A stretch of DNA of 64,000 nt from Streptomyces sp. B21-083 (GCF_036898825.1 NZ_JARUND010000001.1:2294001-2358000), one strand, 5' to 3'. Shown: positions 46,996-54,937, counted from the first letter of the stretch. A program made the numbers and translations. Notes: generated by a model from the letters alone, not told the origin.

Positions 46996-47337
46996 TCACG
47001 CGGCCCTCCCCGCCTGCGCCGCGCGGGTGCCTCGCCAAACGGCCACGGCCGACTTTTCACCGGTCGGCCGGCTGGAGCGGTCGAACCCGCAGTGCTCGAT
47101 GAGCCCTTCGTGGGCGAAGCGCTGCGTCGCATTTCCCCAGTCCGCGCGCGGGTTCGGCGGCTCGGGGAGGTCGTGATCCTTGGCCACCTCCTATGTCGTA
47201 AACCGCTGCCCGGACTGCGCTGCGGCCACGAATGCGGGCCGGACCTGGTCGTACCATTCGCTGTAGCTGAGGCCGGTCGCGGGCGTGGGTACGGTGCCGT
47301 CGAGGGTCGGTTGGATGGCCGTCTCAGAACGCGCCAT
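46996..47337 (-). pseudogene. Conserved protein interrupted by an in-frame TAG codon
   Basis: ATG 47337 (AGGTGA upstream) overlaps the end of the kinase/phosphatase gene. It opens a frame that reads ...GLSYSEWYDQVRPAFVAAAQ, SGQRFTT, then TAG at 47191-47193. It continues in the same frame with EVAKDHDLPEPPNPRADWGN and HEGLIEHCGFDRSSRPTGEK to 46996. An uninterrupted version would have about 113 codons, and TAC or TAT (Tyr) is expected at the break (FTT-Y-EVA). The two halves are 48 and 63-64 residues. The family is a small phage HTH-like type; function unknown. Confidence 0.7.
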
Positions 47338-48241
47338 AGTTCACCTGCCACGTCGAGATCCCCATGCGCCGCCACAGCGCGACCACCCGGTCCCGGTCGT
47401 CGAGCGAAACCCGCACCGCGTACTCGTGCCGGACATGCGCGTCGAACAGTTCGGCCTTGACGATGTCGTCGCGCCGTACGTCGCCAGCCGCCCGCATGTG
47501 GAGTTCGTCGTACGGGACGTGATGCCGGGACAGCCATGCCTCGGTCTGGGGCCGGAACTCTTCGCTGCGCCCGGACAGGAGAACAATCCGGTCGTCGTTG
47601 GCCAGCCGGAACGAGACGAGAGCCGCGCGTACCGGCACGTTCAGCCGGTCCTCGCCGCAGCGGGCGAAGTCGTACGGGCCGCGGCCGTCCATCAGGGCGA
47701 GGGTGCCGTCGATGTCGCACATCACCGCGACCGGCCGGGACGGGTCCGCCTCGTACGGGGTGATGGCCGGCTGGTCGTTGAGCCACTCCGGGGTGAGGCG
47801 CCATCCGTTCTTGGTGGCCTTGGCGTGATTGTCGGCCAGGCGGCGGATGACGTCTGCCCCGACGGACGCTTCCCCACGGCCAGCGTCGCGGCGGATGCAC
47901 TCCTCGATGGGCACGTCGGTGAAGTCGTGGACGACGAACGCGGCTTGCCCGGCAGCGGCGGCCTTGATCCGCTTCGGGATGCCCGGGGTCAGGTGGGTGT
48001 TGTCGACGACGACGTCGAAGCCCCCGGCGATCGCCGCGCGGACCGCGGCGTCCTGGACGTCGAGGGCGGTCGCCTCGTGGGCCTTGGACCAGACGCGTTC
48101 GCCACCGGTGTGGTCGAGCATGTGGCGGATGTCGTCGAGGTTGACCCGGCGCATCCGGCCGCGCGCGTCGGCGAGGAGCTGGCGGGCGGCCGTCGTCTTC
48201 CCGCTGGCAGGCAACCCCGTAGTGATGTGGATCGTCGGCAT
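47324..48241 (-). CDS. Polynucleotide kinase/phosphatase (T4 Pnkp-like, RNA end healing)
   Basis: A 305-residue two-domain protein. Residues 1-150: P-loop kinase with GLPASGKT at residues 9-16, RVNLDDIRH at about 32-40 and DNTHLTPG at 80-87. Residues 170-305: HAD phosphatase with motif I CDIDGTLA (Asp176, Asp178), LLSGRSEEFR as motif II and DDRDRVVALWRRMG at the end. The kinase adds 5'-phosphate and the phosphatase removes 3'-phosphate, preparing cut RNA for the ligase encoded two bases upstream. In T4 this pair repairs tRNA cut by host anticodon nuclease. Confidence 0.92.
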   Translation of the reverse strand: MPTIHITTGLPASGKTTAARQLLADARGRMRRVNLDDIRHMLDHTGGERVWSKAHEATALDVQDAAVRAAIAGGFDVVVDNTHLTPGIPKRIKAAAAGQAAFVVHDFTDVPIEECIRRDAGRGEASVGADVIRRLADNHAKATKNGWRLTPEWLNDQPAITPYEADPSRPVAVMCDIDGTLALMDGRGPYDFARCGEDRLNVPVRAALVSFRLANDDRIVLLSGRSEEFRPQTEAWLSRHHVPYDELHMRAAGDVRRDDIVKAELFDAHVRHEYAVRVSLDDRDRVVALWRRMGISTWQVNYGAF

Positions 48242-48243
48242 GG

Positions 48244-49452
48244 TCAGGCCTCCTCGTCGGTGGTGTACGGCGTGGCCGCTTCCGGCTTGATGGCGCGCCA
48301 CAGATGCAGGCCGGTCGGCCGGCCGTCGAGGATGAGGAACATGCAGGCACGGACCGCGGGGTCGGTGATGCGCTGGGCGGCACGGGCGAACTGGCCGCGG
48401 TCTGCGGTGAGGTGGGCGATCTGCTCGAACTCGTTGGCGGCCTGGTCGGCGCGGACCGCGGCTTCGTCTTCGAGGCGCTCGACCACGGTGCGGACCCACT
48501 GGTCGAACTCGTCGGGGACCTGTTCCAGCAGGGCGTCGAGGGGGCCGCGTCCGCCGTCGGCGAGCGCCTGTACTTCGGCGAGGGGGCAGCCGAGCGACTT
48601 CGCGACAAGGGTGGCGGGCTGGTCGGCGAAGAGTTGGATGCCCGCGTACCGCCAGATGTCCCGCTCCGAGATGCCGGTGAGCACCTTGTGGAGGCGGACG
48701 TACTCGGCCAGCTTGGCCTTCGCGCGCAGCCCGGACGCGTAGCGGATGACGTAGCCCTCGCTGGCCATGCCGGTCGTCTCGTCGCCTGCCGGGGTCCGGT
48801 TGGTCTCGGCCAGTTCGAGGAGCTTGGCGAGGGGCAGGGCGCCCCAGGTGCGGACGACGGAGCCGAGCTCCAGCCATTCGACGGATGCTGTCGTGAGTGG
48901 GATCTCGGTGCCGTCGTGGTCGAACGCCCCGAGGAGGACGAGGTCTTCGCGCTGGCCGTAGTCGACGACGATGCGGTTGGCCGGGTAGATGATCTCGGCG
49001 AGGTAGGTGGTGCCCGGCCACAGGGCGCGGGTGTCGTGGTCGTCGATCCAGCGTTGCGCCCACTGTGCTTGCTCGCTGATGAAGCTGCCTTTGGAGGCGG
49101 CGTGCCAGCGGTCGTTGTAGTGGAAGAGGATGCCGAGACTGCCGTCGACCTTGTCGTACACCTCGAACGGCTCGCCCTCGGGGAGCGGCGGCGCGTACTC
49201 GTTCCCTTGGGCGTGCTCTCCGACGTTGAAGAACTTTTCGAACGGCCAGGCGATGATCTGGCCGGTGAGGTCGTCGGCGATCAGGCCGCGGCATCGGATG
49301 GTGGCGGTTGTCCAGGCGCGCTCGTACTGGGCGGCACGCGAGTAGGTGTAGATGGACAGTGGCAGGGTGGGGTGCTGGCGGCGGGTGACGTATCCGGCGT
49401 CGAGTGCGGCGTGCATCTCGTCTGCGGGGATGACGTCGTTGAGGTGGGTCAA
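48244..49452 (-). CDS. RNA ligase (T4 Rnl1-type)
   Basis: A 402-residue protein. Nucleotidyltransferase motifs: VYDKVDGSLG with adenylated Lys101 (motif I), RCRGLIADD upstream, FISEQAQWAQ, TYLAEIIYPANRIVVDY (motif IIIa/IV) and EGYVIRYASGLRAKAKLAEY with the two Lys of motif V. It seals 3'-OH and 5'-phosphate RNA ends using ATP. It is transcribed directly before the kinase/phosphatase gene, a complete T4-like RNA repair pair. Confidence 0.9.
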   Translation of the reverse strand: MTHLNDVIPADEMHAALDAGYVTRRQHPTLPLSIYTYSRAAQYERAWTTATIRCRGLIADDLTGQIIAWPFEKFFNVGEHAQGNEYAPPLPEGEPFEVYDKVDGSLGILFHYNDRWHAASKGSFISEQAQWAQRWIDDHDTRALWPGTTYLAEIIYPANRIVVDYGQREDLVLLGAFDHDGTEIPLTTASVEWLELGSVVRTWGALPLAKLLELAETNRTPAGDETTGMASEGYVIRYASGLRAKAKLAEYVRLHKVLTGISERDIWRYAGIQLFADQPATLVAKSLGCPLAEVQALADGGRGPLDALLEQVPDEFDQWVRTVVERLEDEAAVRADQAANEFEQIAHLTADRGQFARAAQRITDPAVRACMFLILDGRPTGLHLWRAIKPEAATPYTTDEEA

Positions 49453-49500
49453 CGGGCGGCCTCTCTGTGGGCGGTGCTGCTGATCGGTCGGTGTCGGGAC

Positions 49501-49541
49501 CCCGGGCCCCGCGCCTGGGTGAGCGGCGCGCGGGGCCCGGG
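49501..49541. terminator. Hairpin, 14-bp perfect stem
   Basis: CCCGGGCCCCGCGC pairs with GCGCGGGGCCCGGG across a 13-base loop, between the 142-residue gene and the RNA ligase gene. It may limit read-through into the repair genes. Confidence 0.7.
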
Positions 49542-49595
49542 TCGTGGCGGTCGCGGAGCGGGGGGACTCCGTGGGGTCGACCGCCGGTCAGAGGG

Positions 49596-50024
49596 TCAGG
49601 TGAGGCCGTGCGTCACGAACGCGGCGAGCTGGCTGATCAGGTCGGCCCGGTCGTCGTCGCTCATGTCGGCCGCGAACGCGAAGTGGATGCGGACCCGGCG
49701 GTCTCCGAGGTCGATGGCGCGGCCGTGAGGCTCCAGCCCGTCGGCGCCAAGGTTGACGGCCCAATCGGACACGTCGGCCGCGCCGTTGATCAGGTCGTGG
49801 ATCTTCCGCTGCGCCTCGCCGAAAGCTTCGTGGCTCGCGCCTGCGCCCTGCGGGACGAGGAGCTCCGTCCACGTCAGCGAGCTGTCGCCGTCGTCGGTCG
49901 ACTCGACGGATGCGTCTTCCATCTGCTCGCCGACACCCATGAAGTCGGGGTCCTCAGCGAGGGTGGCGTGCTGGCGGGCGGCCTCGGCGCGAAGGTCGGT
50001 GTCGGTGTACGGCTGGTCGGTCAC
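49596..50024 (-). CDS. Hypothetical protein, paralogue of the next gene
   Basis: A 142-residue protein. GTG 50024 is chosen: AAAGG lies well upstream and the protein then aligns end to end with its neighbour; ATG 50039 is possible. Shared positions with 50098-50541: PYTD-x-DxxxEAARQ, a central TW-x-L, then WAV-x-LGA. Both are acidic with an alpha/beta pattern. Tandem duplication; function unknown. Confidence 0.65.
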   Translation of the reverse strand: MTDQPYTDTDLRAEAARQHATLAEDPDFMGVGEQMEDASVESTDDGDSSLTWTELLVPQGAGASHEAFGEAQRKIHDLINGAADVSDWAVNLGADGLEPHGRAIDLGDRRVRIHFAFAADMSDDDRADLISQLAAFVTHGLT

Positions 50025-50057
50025 GGTGTGGCCTTTCATGGTTGGCTGGAGGGGTGA

Positions 50058-50082
50058 CCCCGCCGAATTCCCGTCGGCGGGG
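50058..50082. terminator. Hairpin, 9-bp perfect stem
   Basis: CCCCGCCGA pairs with TCGGCGGGG across a 7-base loop, between the two paralogous genes. Confidence 0.65.
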
Positions 50083-50097
50083 CTGCTTGCGTCTGGG

Positions 50098-50541
50098 TCA
50101 GGTGATGCGCGGGCAGTCGAGGCCGCGGTTGCCGAGGACGACTCCGACGGCCCCGCCGATCGCTTTCACGAGCGCCTCATGCAGTTCGTCGGCGACACCA
50201 GGCCGGTGCGCGATCTGGATGCCGAGGTCCCACCCGCCGTTGCCCCACGCCAACTCGGTGGTGGAGGTCAGGTGGTTCGCGCCGAGGTCGACAGCCCAGC
50301 GGGACAAGTCGGGTGCGGTGGCGAGGAGTTCGCGGATCTCGTTGCGGGCGTCGTGGAATTCTTCGCCGGACAAGCCGATCCAGGTCGCGGTCTCGCCGGG
50401 GCCGTCGCCGACGGTTGATGCGATGGGCTGCGGCTGCATCTCGTCGCCGACCTCCGCCAGGTCCGGGGCGCGGAGGATTTCGGCGTACTGGCGGGCGGCC
50501 TCATGGCGGCAGTCGACGTCGGTGTACGGGCGGTTGAGCAT
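50098..50541 (-). CDS. Hypothetical protein, paralogue of the previous gene
   Basis: A 147-residue protein (MLNRPYTDVDCRHEAARQYA...). DLSRWAVDLGANHLTST and the C-terminal GIQIAHRPGVADELHEALVK correspond to segments of the neighbour at 49596. Each copy is flanked by its own hairpin, so the duplicated unit may have included the terminator. Confidence 0.65.
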   Translation of the reverse strand: MLNRPYTDVDCRHEAARQYAEILRAPDLAEVGDEMQPQPIASTVGDGPGETATWIGLSGEEFHDARNEIRELLATAPDLSRWAVDLGANHLTSTTELAWGNGGWDLGIQIAHRPGVADELHEALVKAIGGAVGVVLGNRGLDCPRIT

Positions 50542-50558
50542 CGTGGTCTCCTAGTCGG

Positions 50559-50585
50559 ACCCCGCCGGTTTCCGCCCGGCGGGGT
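50559..50585. terminator. Hairpin, 10-bp perfect stem
   Basis: ACCCCGCCGG pairs with CCGGCGGGGT across a 7-base loop, upstream of the duplicated genes and downstream of the small membrane gene. Confidence 0.65.
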
Positions 50586-50597
50586 TTCTCGTGTGGG

Positions 50598-50753
50598 TCA
50601 GCGGCGGTTGCGGAGGCGGTGCTGAATAAGCCAGGTCAGGCCCGCCATGAGCGCCCCCGCCGTGACCGTCCAGAACAGAGGCGCACCGTCAGCCCAGGCG
50701 GCAGCGGACGCGACCGCGCCGAACAGGACGGCAGGGGTGAAGCGGTCGTTCAT
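50598..50753 (-). CDS. Small membrane protein
   Basis: A 51-residue protein from ATG 50753, coupled by ATGA to the WhiB gene. Two short hydrophobic segments (FTPAVLFGAVASAAAWA; LFWTVTAGALMAGLTWLI) and a basic tail. No family recognised. Confidence 0.6.
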   Translation of the reverse strand: MNDRFTPAVLFGAVASAAAWADGAPLFWTVTAGALMAGLTWLIQHRLRNRR

Positions 50754-51295
50754 GACGCCACCGCCGTAGCCCGGGAGGATTCCTCGCGCTCCAGCTGGTC
50801 CTTGATGTGCGCGGGCAGAATGCAGCCCGCCCGCGAACACGTCGGCAGGACCGGCCCCACCGGCATCCGGCCGCGCGACACCGCGAACGCGATCTGGTGC
50901 GGCGTGTAGTGCTGCTGCTGGTACGTGATCGGCTGGCCGCCCTTCCAGGCGCAGTGCCCGTCACCGGTAGCAGCGGCCCGCGCCTGCCAGATCGTGTGCA
51001 GGGTTCGCGGCCGGTCGCCGCCCTCATCCGGATCGGGGTCCGGGTCGGCGAGCTTGACGCCGCGACGGCGCAGGATCAGCCGCCGCTCACCCTCCGACAG
51101 GCCACCCCAGACTCCGCTCGGCTCGCGCCGCTCGATGGCTTCCCAGGCGCAGCGTTCACGCGCCGGGCACTGCCAGCACACGGCCTTCGCGTGTGCCTCG
51201 TCGGCCTTCGCCTGCGGACCCGTGCCCACCGGGAACCAGGCGTCAGGCTCGTCGTCCTCACGGCACAGGCCGAGATCCAGCCAGTCGGTGCTCAT
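50750..51295 (-). CDS. WhiB-like regulator fused to an HNH-like domain
   Basis: A 181-residue protein. Residues 1-75 are a complete WhiB domain: Cys11, Cys40, Cys43 and Cys49 (CWQCPARERC) bind a 4Fe-4S cluster, and GVWGG follows at 61-65 with a basic patch (RRLILRRRG). Residues about 110-175 are a degenerate HNH-like unit (CAWKGGQP, HYTPHQIAFAVSRGRMPVG, CSRAGCILPAHIKDQ). WhiB proteins act with sigma factors as transcription regulators. Fusion to this second domain is unusual; it probably adds DNA binding. Confidence 0.85.
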   Translation of the reverse strand: MSTDWLDLGLCREDDEPDAWFPVGTGPQAKADEAHAKAVCWQCPARERCAWEAIERREPSGVWGGLSEGERRLILRRRGVKLADPDPDPDEGGDRPRTLHTIWQARAAATGDGHCAWKGGQPITYQQQHYTPHQIAFAVSRGRMPVGPVLPTCSRAGCILPAHIKDQLEREESSRATAVAS

Positions 51296-52179
51296 GCCGC
51301 CTCCCCGAATATGGCCGCGAACGCCGCGTCAGCACGCTCGTTGGCCTGCCGCATCCGCTGGTCCAGCAGGCATCCGCCGGCCACGCAGAGCGGTACCTCG
51401 CAGGCGGACGTCACCATTCCCTCCGGGTCACGGCCGTGGTGGAGGCGGAAGGCGACCTTGTAGGCAGAGTGAGGGGCTCCCTGCCACCAGACCGACGGCG
51501 TCGTCTTCCAGGTCGAGCCGGTCCACCGACGGTGGCCGCCACCGACGGGCACGCTGCGTCGCCGGAGCGTCTGCTCCAGAGACCGGGCGGGGCGACGCTC
51601 CGGGCTCGCGAGCGCCGGGTTCCGCTGGGCGCGTTTGTCTTCCGCCTTGCACATTTCGCAGTACGCGGTGCCGTCGGGTTCGAGACGCCCCCGCTCGGCC
51701 TGATCGTGGCCGCGCACGCAGGTAGCGGGCCGGTCCATCAAGCCGCGGTCGGTACGGACTCGCTGGCGGTCCCGCTGGCGGCCGGCCTCGTCGTTGACGT
51801 GGCCGGGGGTGACGCAGTGGCGCATGCCGCAGTCGGGGAGGACGTAGCCTTCCGGTTCCCGCCCGTTGTGGATTTTGAAGGCGACGGATGCGGCGGTGTG
51901 CAGCCGGTCCTTGTACGACAGGACTGGCGTGCCGGAGGACGTGCCGCGCGTCCCGGTCCACTCCGTGTGGCCGTCGTCGACGGACTTCGCGAAGAGGGCC
52001 CACTTTTCTTCGATCGTGCGGGTCTGCTCGACGGGCACGTACTGCGGCAGGTCAAGTTCGGCTCGGAGGCGGCGGACGCGCTGCTTGTCGCAGTGGAGTT
52101 CGCGCATGATGCGGCCGTTGCTGTGGCCGTCGCGGAGCATGGCGATGATGTCGGCGCGGGTCGCGTTCGGGGTGGACAT
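51292..52179 (-). CDS. HTH protein with two degenerate HNH-like domains
   Basis: A 295-residue protein sharing a base with the WhiB-HTH stop. Residues 7-45: helix-turn-helix (IIAMLRDGHSNGRIMREL). Residues 71-130: HNH-like unit 1 (HTEWTG, AASVAFKIHNGREPEGYVLP, CGMRHCVTPGHVND). Residues 154-180: CVRGHD...CEMC zinc loop. Residues 216-275: unit 2 (HRRWTG, AYKVAFRLHHGRDPEGMV, CEVPLCVAGGCLLD), where the PGH histidine is lost. The active-site pattern is weak, so a regulatory DNA-binding role is more likely than cleavage. Confidence 0.75.
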   Translation of the reverse strand: MSTPNATRADIIAMLRDGHSNGRIMRELHCDKQRVRRLRAELDLPQYVPVEQTRTIEEKWALFAKSVDDGHTEWTGTRGTSSGTPVLSYKDRLHTAASVAFKIHNGREPEGYVLPDCGMRHCVTPGHVNDEAGRQRDRQRVRTDRGLMDRPATCVRGHDQAERGRLEPDGTAYCEMCKAEDKRAQRNPALASPERRPARSLEQTLRRRSVPVGGGHRRWTGSTWKTTPSVWWQGAPHSAYKVAFRLHHGRDPEGMVTSACEVPLCVAGGCLLDQRMRQANERADAAFAAIFGEAA

Positions 52180-52559
52180 CAGGCGCTCACCGCCTGGGCC
52201 TGCTGGTCGCGGTGGTTTTTCTTCGCACGCCAGACGGTGCGGACGTCGCAGCCGATGTGGTTGGCGATCTCGTGGTCGTCCATGCCGCCCCGCTCGACGA
52301 GGCGGACGATCACGTCGTGGTTGTACGCGGGGCGTCGGCCGCCGCCGGTTGTGCGCTGCTTGCGGGTACGTGCGGCCCACATGCCGTGCTGGCCGTAGAC
52401 GTCGCTGTCGGCGTCGAGGCGGTCGGTGTGGGATTCGCACTGTGGGCGGACGGGGCAGCCCAGGCAGATCCGTTGCGCGGCGGCGTACCTGCCGTCGTGC
52501 CACAGGTCAGGGTCGACTTGGGCGCAGGACGCGTCGGTCATCCAGTCGTAGCGGCTCAC
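52179..52559 (-). CDS. WhiB-like regulator fused to HTH
   Basis: A 126-residue protein. Cys12, Cys32, Cys35 and Cys41 (CLGCPVRPQC) form the WhiB cluster site. The usual GVWGG is replaced by YGQHGMWAA. Residues 78-115 form a helix-turn-helix (HDVIVRLVERGGMDDHEIAN, then CDVRTVWRAKKN). It is adjacent to the HTH/HNH-like and WhiB/HNH-like genes, so the three probably work together or have arisen by module exchange. Confidence 0.85.
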   Translation of the reverse strand: MSRYDWMTDASCAQVDPDLWHDGRYAAAQRICLGCPVRPQCESHTDRLDADSDVYGQHGMWAARTRKQRTTGGGRRPAYNHDVIVRLVERGGMDDHEIANHIGCDVRTVWRAKKNHRDQQAQAVSA

Positions 52560-52876
52560 GCCTGTTCCCCCTTCTGCTGGTCGTGGGCGGCCTGGTTGAG
52601 GCGGGCGAACCCGTCGGCGACGTCCGGGTCGGCGATGAGGAACCGCATGAGGTGGTCCTCCGCCTGGATGACGGGGCTGGCGGCAGGTTCGGCGAGGGTG
52701 ACCGGGTCGAGGACGGCGGCCGTGCGGGCGCGCTCATGGGTGGCGCGGATGAACTGGGCGCGGCGTGCGTCTTGGACCCGGTTGCGGCGAGACAGCCAGC
52801 GGCAGAATGCCAAGATCGCGGCGGCCACCCCGAGGAGCCCGCAGGCGAAGGCGAGGTTGGCGACGGTGGCGTTCAT
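52556..52876 (-). CDS. Small membrane-anchored protein
   Basis: A 106-residue protein. One N-terminal membrane segment (VANLAFACGLLGVAAAILAF), then a basic stretch and a helical cytoplasmic part (EDHLMRFLIADPDVADGFAR). Coupled on both sides. No family recognised. Confidence 0.6.
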   Translation of the reverse strand: MNATVANLAFACGLLGVAAAILAFCRWLSRRNRVQDARRAQFIRATHERARTAAVLDPVTLAEPAASPVIQAEDHLMRFLIADPDVADGFARLNQAAHDQQKGEQA

Positions 52877-53220
52877 GCGGCATCACTCAGCTCGACACCG
52901 TCGGCGGGGATCGGCGTGCAGCAGTGCCCGCACAGCCAGCCGTCCTTGTTCAGCACGGACGGCTCGGTACGACAGCAGTTGCCGCACCACTTCCATGCCT
53001 GCGCCAACACCCCGTACGAAGGCGCCCTGTCCGGCCACGGCGGCAGGAGGGTTTCGAGCGTGACCTCGTCGACCACCGCCCGCACAGGCGGACGCGACAT
53101 GCGGTGCCGGGCCGGCGCCGGGGCCCCGGCAGGTCGCGTCACCCACAGGCGGGCGAACACATTCGCCCACCCCGCCATCCATATACCGGTGACCGTCAAC
53201 GCAACGCTGTAGTCGCTCAT
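52873..53220 (-). CDS. Membrane-anchored zinc-ribbon protein
   Basis: A 115-residue protein. Residues 1-27 are a membrane segment (SVALTVTGIWMAGWANVFAR). CGNCCRTEPSVLNKDGWLCG followed by HCC is a zinc ribbon at the C-terminus. No family recognised. Confidence 0.6.
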   Translation of the reverse strand: MSDYSVALTVTGIWMAGWANVFARLWVTRPAGAPAPARHRMSRPPVRAVVDEVTLETLLPPWPDRAPSYGVLAQAWKWCGNCCRTEPSVLNKDGWLCGHCCTPIPADGVELSDAA

Positions 53221-53696
53221 GACGTGCTCACCCCCGTGTCGGGCTTCGGTGCCTCGTAGCCGGGCTGCCAGACGGCGCTGTCCAGGAGGCCGCCGGGCGG
53301 CATGCCGAGCGCGTTGTCCAGCTCCTTCTGTAGGCGGTCGGCGCGCTTCCGCTCCCTCCGTGCTTCCGCCCTCGCCACCGCGGCTTCCTCGCGGCCCGCG
53401 GCGGCTGCCTTCTGGACGGCGGCGATCCGCTCCGCCGTACGCTTCGCCGCCACCGGGTCGAACCCGTTCACGACCTGCGCCTCGGCCAGCCGCTCGCCGA
53501 GCGCCTTGTTCCGGCCGGCCAGGCGAGCATTCGCGGCGTCGAGTTCGGCGTGCTGGCGGGTGATGGTGCGCCGGGCTTCGATCTCGGTGGTGGCGCGGGC
53601 TTCGGCCTTGAGGGCGCGCTCACGCCAGCGGATGGTCTCCTCGCGGGCGTCGGCGAGTTCGGCATCGTGACGGCGACGGGACGCGAACCAGGTCAT
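53217..53696 (-). CDS. Coiled-coil protein
   Basis: A 159-residue protein. Residues 8-130 are almost entirely coiled coil (DAREETIRWRERALKAEARA; ARRERKRADRLQKELDNALG), followed by a short Pro/Gly-rich tail. It may be a scaffold or oligomeriser. Coupled by ATGA to the exonuclease gene upstream. Confidence 0.65.
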   Translation of the reverse strand: MTWFASRRRHDAELADAREETIRWRERALKAEARATTEIEARRTITRQHAELDAANARLAGRNKALGERLAEAQVVNGFDPVAAKRTAERIAAVQKAAAAGREEAAVARAEARRERKRADRLQKELDNALGMPPGGLLDSAVWQPGYEAPKPDTGVSTS

Positions 53697-54298
53697 GACG
53701 CACCGCCGGTGACCGCGTCGTACACGTCGCGCGCCCAGCGGGCGTCACCGAGCGCGGTGTGCGCGACGTCGCCATCGGGAGGTTCGACACCGAGCTGACG
53801 GGACAGCCAGCGCGACGAGATCGGCTTCGGGTCCCTCGCCATCAGGGCGGGCTCGTGCGCCCACATGAACCCGGCGGCGAGGGTTGCGATGTCGATGGGC
53901 CGGTAGTGCCACTGGGCGCTGCCGGGGCCGAGGAGCTTGCGGAGGAACCGGTCGTCGAAGCCGGGGTTGCTACCGACGAGGATGGCGCCGCGAAGGACGG
54001 AGAGGATGGCACTTTCGGCCTGCGCGCGGGTCATCGGGACGATCGGGCCGCCCTCATAGCCGGTGAACGCGGCCTCGACGTACACGGGGACGACGAAGCG
54101 CTCCTCGTACCGGCCGATCTTCAGCGACTCGGGGTCGGCGACGGTCAGGTCCGGGCGGATCTGCCACACGTACTCGGTGTCCGTGGCGGGCGCCATGACG
54201 GCGTCGGACTCGCGGAGGATGACGGCAACCTCCCACGCGTCGCCGATCTCGGCGTTGAGGTGGGTGGTCTCCGTGTCGACGAAGGCGATCGGATGCAC
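53693..54298 (-). CDS. DnaQ-like 3'-5' exonuclease (DEDDh)
   Basis: A 201-residue protein from GTG 54298 with GGAG upstream. IAFVDTETTHLNAEIGDAWE is motif ExoI (DTET). LVGSNPGFDDRFLRKLLG is ExoII (Asp). DVAHTALGDARWARDVYDAV is ExoIII with the catalytic HTALGDA His and Asp. Proofreading-type exonuclease fold; in phages it may trim DNA or RNA ends in replication. Confidence 0.88.
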   Translation of the reverse strand: MHPIAFVDTETTHLNAEIGDAWEVAVILRESDAVMAPATDTEYVWQIRPDLTVADPESLKIGRYEERFVVPVYVEAAFTGYEGGPIVPMTRAQAESAILSVLRGAILVGSNPGFDDRFLRKLLGPGSAQWHYRPIDIATLAAGFMWAHEPALMARDPKPISSRWLSRQLGVEPPDGDVAHTALGDARWARDVYDAVTGGAS

Positions 54299-54339
54299 GA
54301 TGGTTCTCCGTTCAGGGGTTCTGTGGTGTGCTGGGTGCC

Positions 54340-54374
54340 GGCCGCCCCGCCTGATTTCGGCGGGCGGGGCGGCC
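54340..54374. terminator. Hairpin, 12-bp perfect stem
   Basis: GGCCGCCCCGCC pairs with GGCGGGGCGGCC across an 11-base loop, in the only real gap of the early operon, between the exonuclease gene and the 182-residue gene. Confidence 0.75.
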
Positions 54375-54388
54375 ATCTGGCGTGCGGG

Positions 54389-54937
54389 TTAGAACGGGAC
54401 TTCGCTGTCGGGGCCGCCGAGCGCCATCCGCTGCATGTGGCCGCCGATGTCGTCGATCAGGTCGATGCGCTCGCGCTTCAGCTCGTGGGCGAGACCTCGG
54501 GCCCAGGTGCGTACTTCCTCGGACTTGCCATCGAGGAGGGCTTCAGCGAGGTGCAGGGCGACGACGTTGGCCATGGCCTGGTCGCGGGTGACGCCGGGAC
54601 CCCATGGCTCGCGGGCAGCGGCCTCCTCCACTTGAGTCCACGGGTCATCGGTGGTGGCCATCGCCCCGATCCAGCCGCGCTTGTCGTGCTCGTCCTCATG
54701 GGCGCGCCCGCAGTCGCCGCGACGGCGTTCCTCATCGGTCATCAGCGAGCAGGGCACCCGACCGGAGTCGAGGACTCGCCGCAGGTCACGGATGTTCCGC
54801 AGGTAGATGTGCCGGTAGTCGCTGTAGCGGCGGGACAGTTCGTCCTCGGGCTCGTCGAGCTTGGCCCGGTATGCCTCGGCGACTTCCTGCCAGCGTTCGA
54901 GGAGCGTGTCGAGGAGGGCGCGCTGGTCGGTGCTCAT
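54389..54937 (-). CDS. Hypothetical protein
   Basis: A 182-residue protein from ATG 54937 (ATGA). Helical N-terminus (RALLDTLLERWQEVAEAYRA), a middle with Cys/His (DCGRAHEDEHDKRGW) and a helical C-terminal part (NVVALHLAEALLDGKSEEVR). No family recognised; placed next to the recombination pair. Confidence 0.6.
   Translation of the reverse strand: MSTDQRALLDTLLERWQEVAEAYRAKLDEPEDELSRRYSDYRHIYLRNIRDLRRVLDSGRVPCSLMTDEERRRGDCGRAHEDEHDKRGWIGAMATTDDPWTQVEEAAAREPWGPGVTRDQAMANVVALHLAEALLDGKSEEVRTWARGLAHELKRERIDLIDDIGGHMQRMALGGPDSEVPF

Noticed and set aside
46962..48608. Upstream extension of the methyltransferase frame
   Set aside because: The extension overlaps the RNA repair genes in another frame and has no methyltransferase-like content; ATG 46961 with GGAG is a good start.
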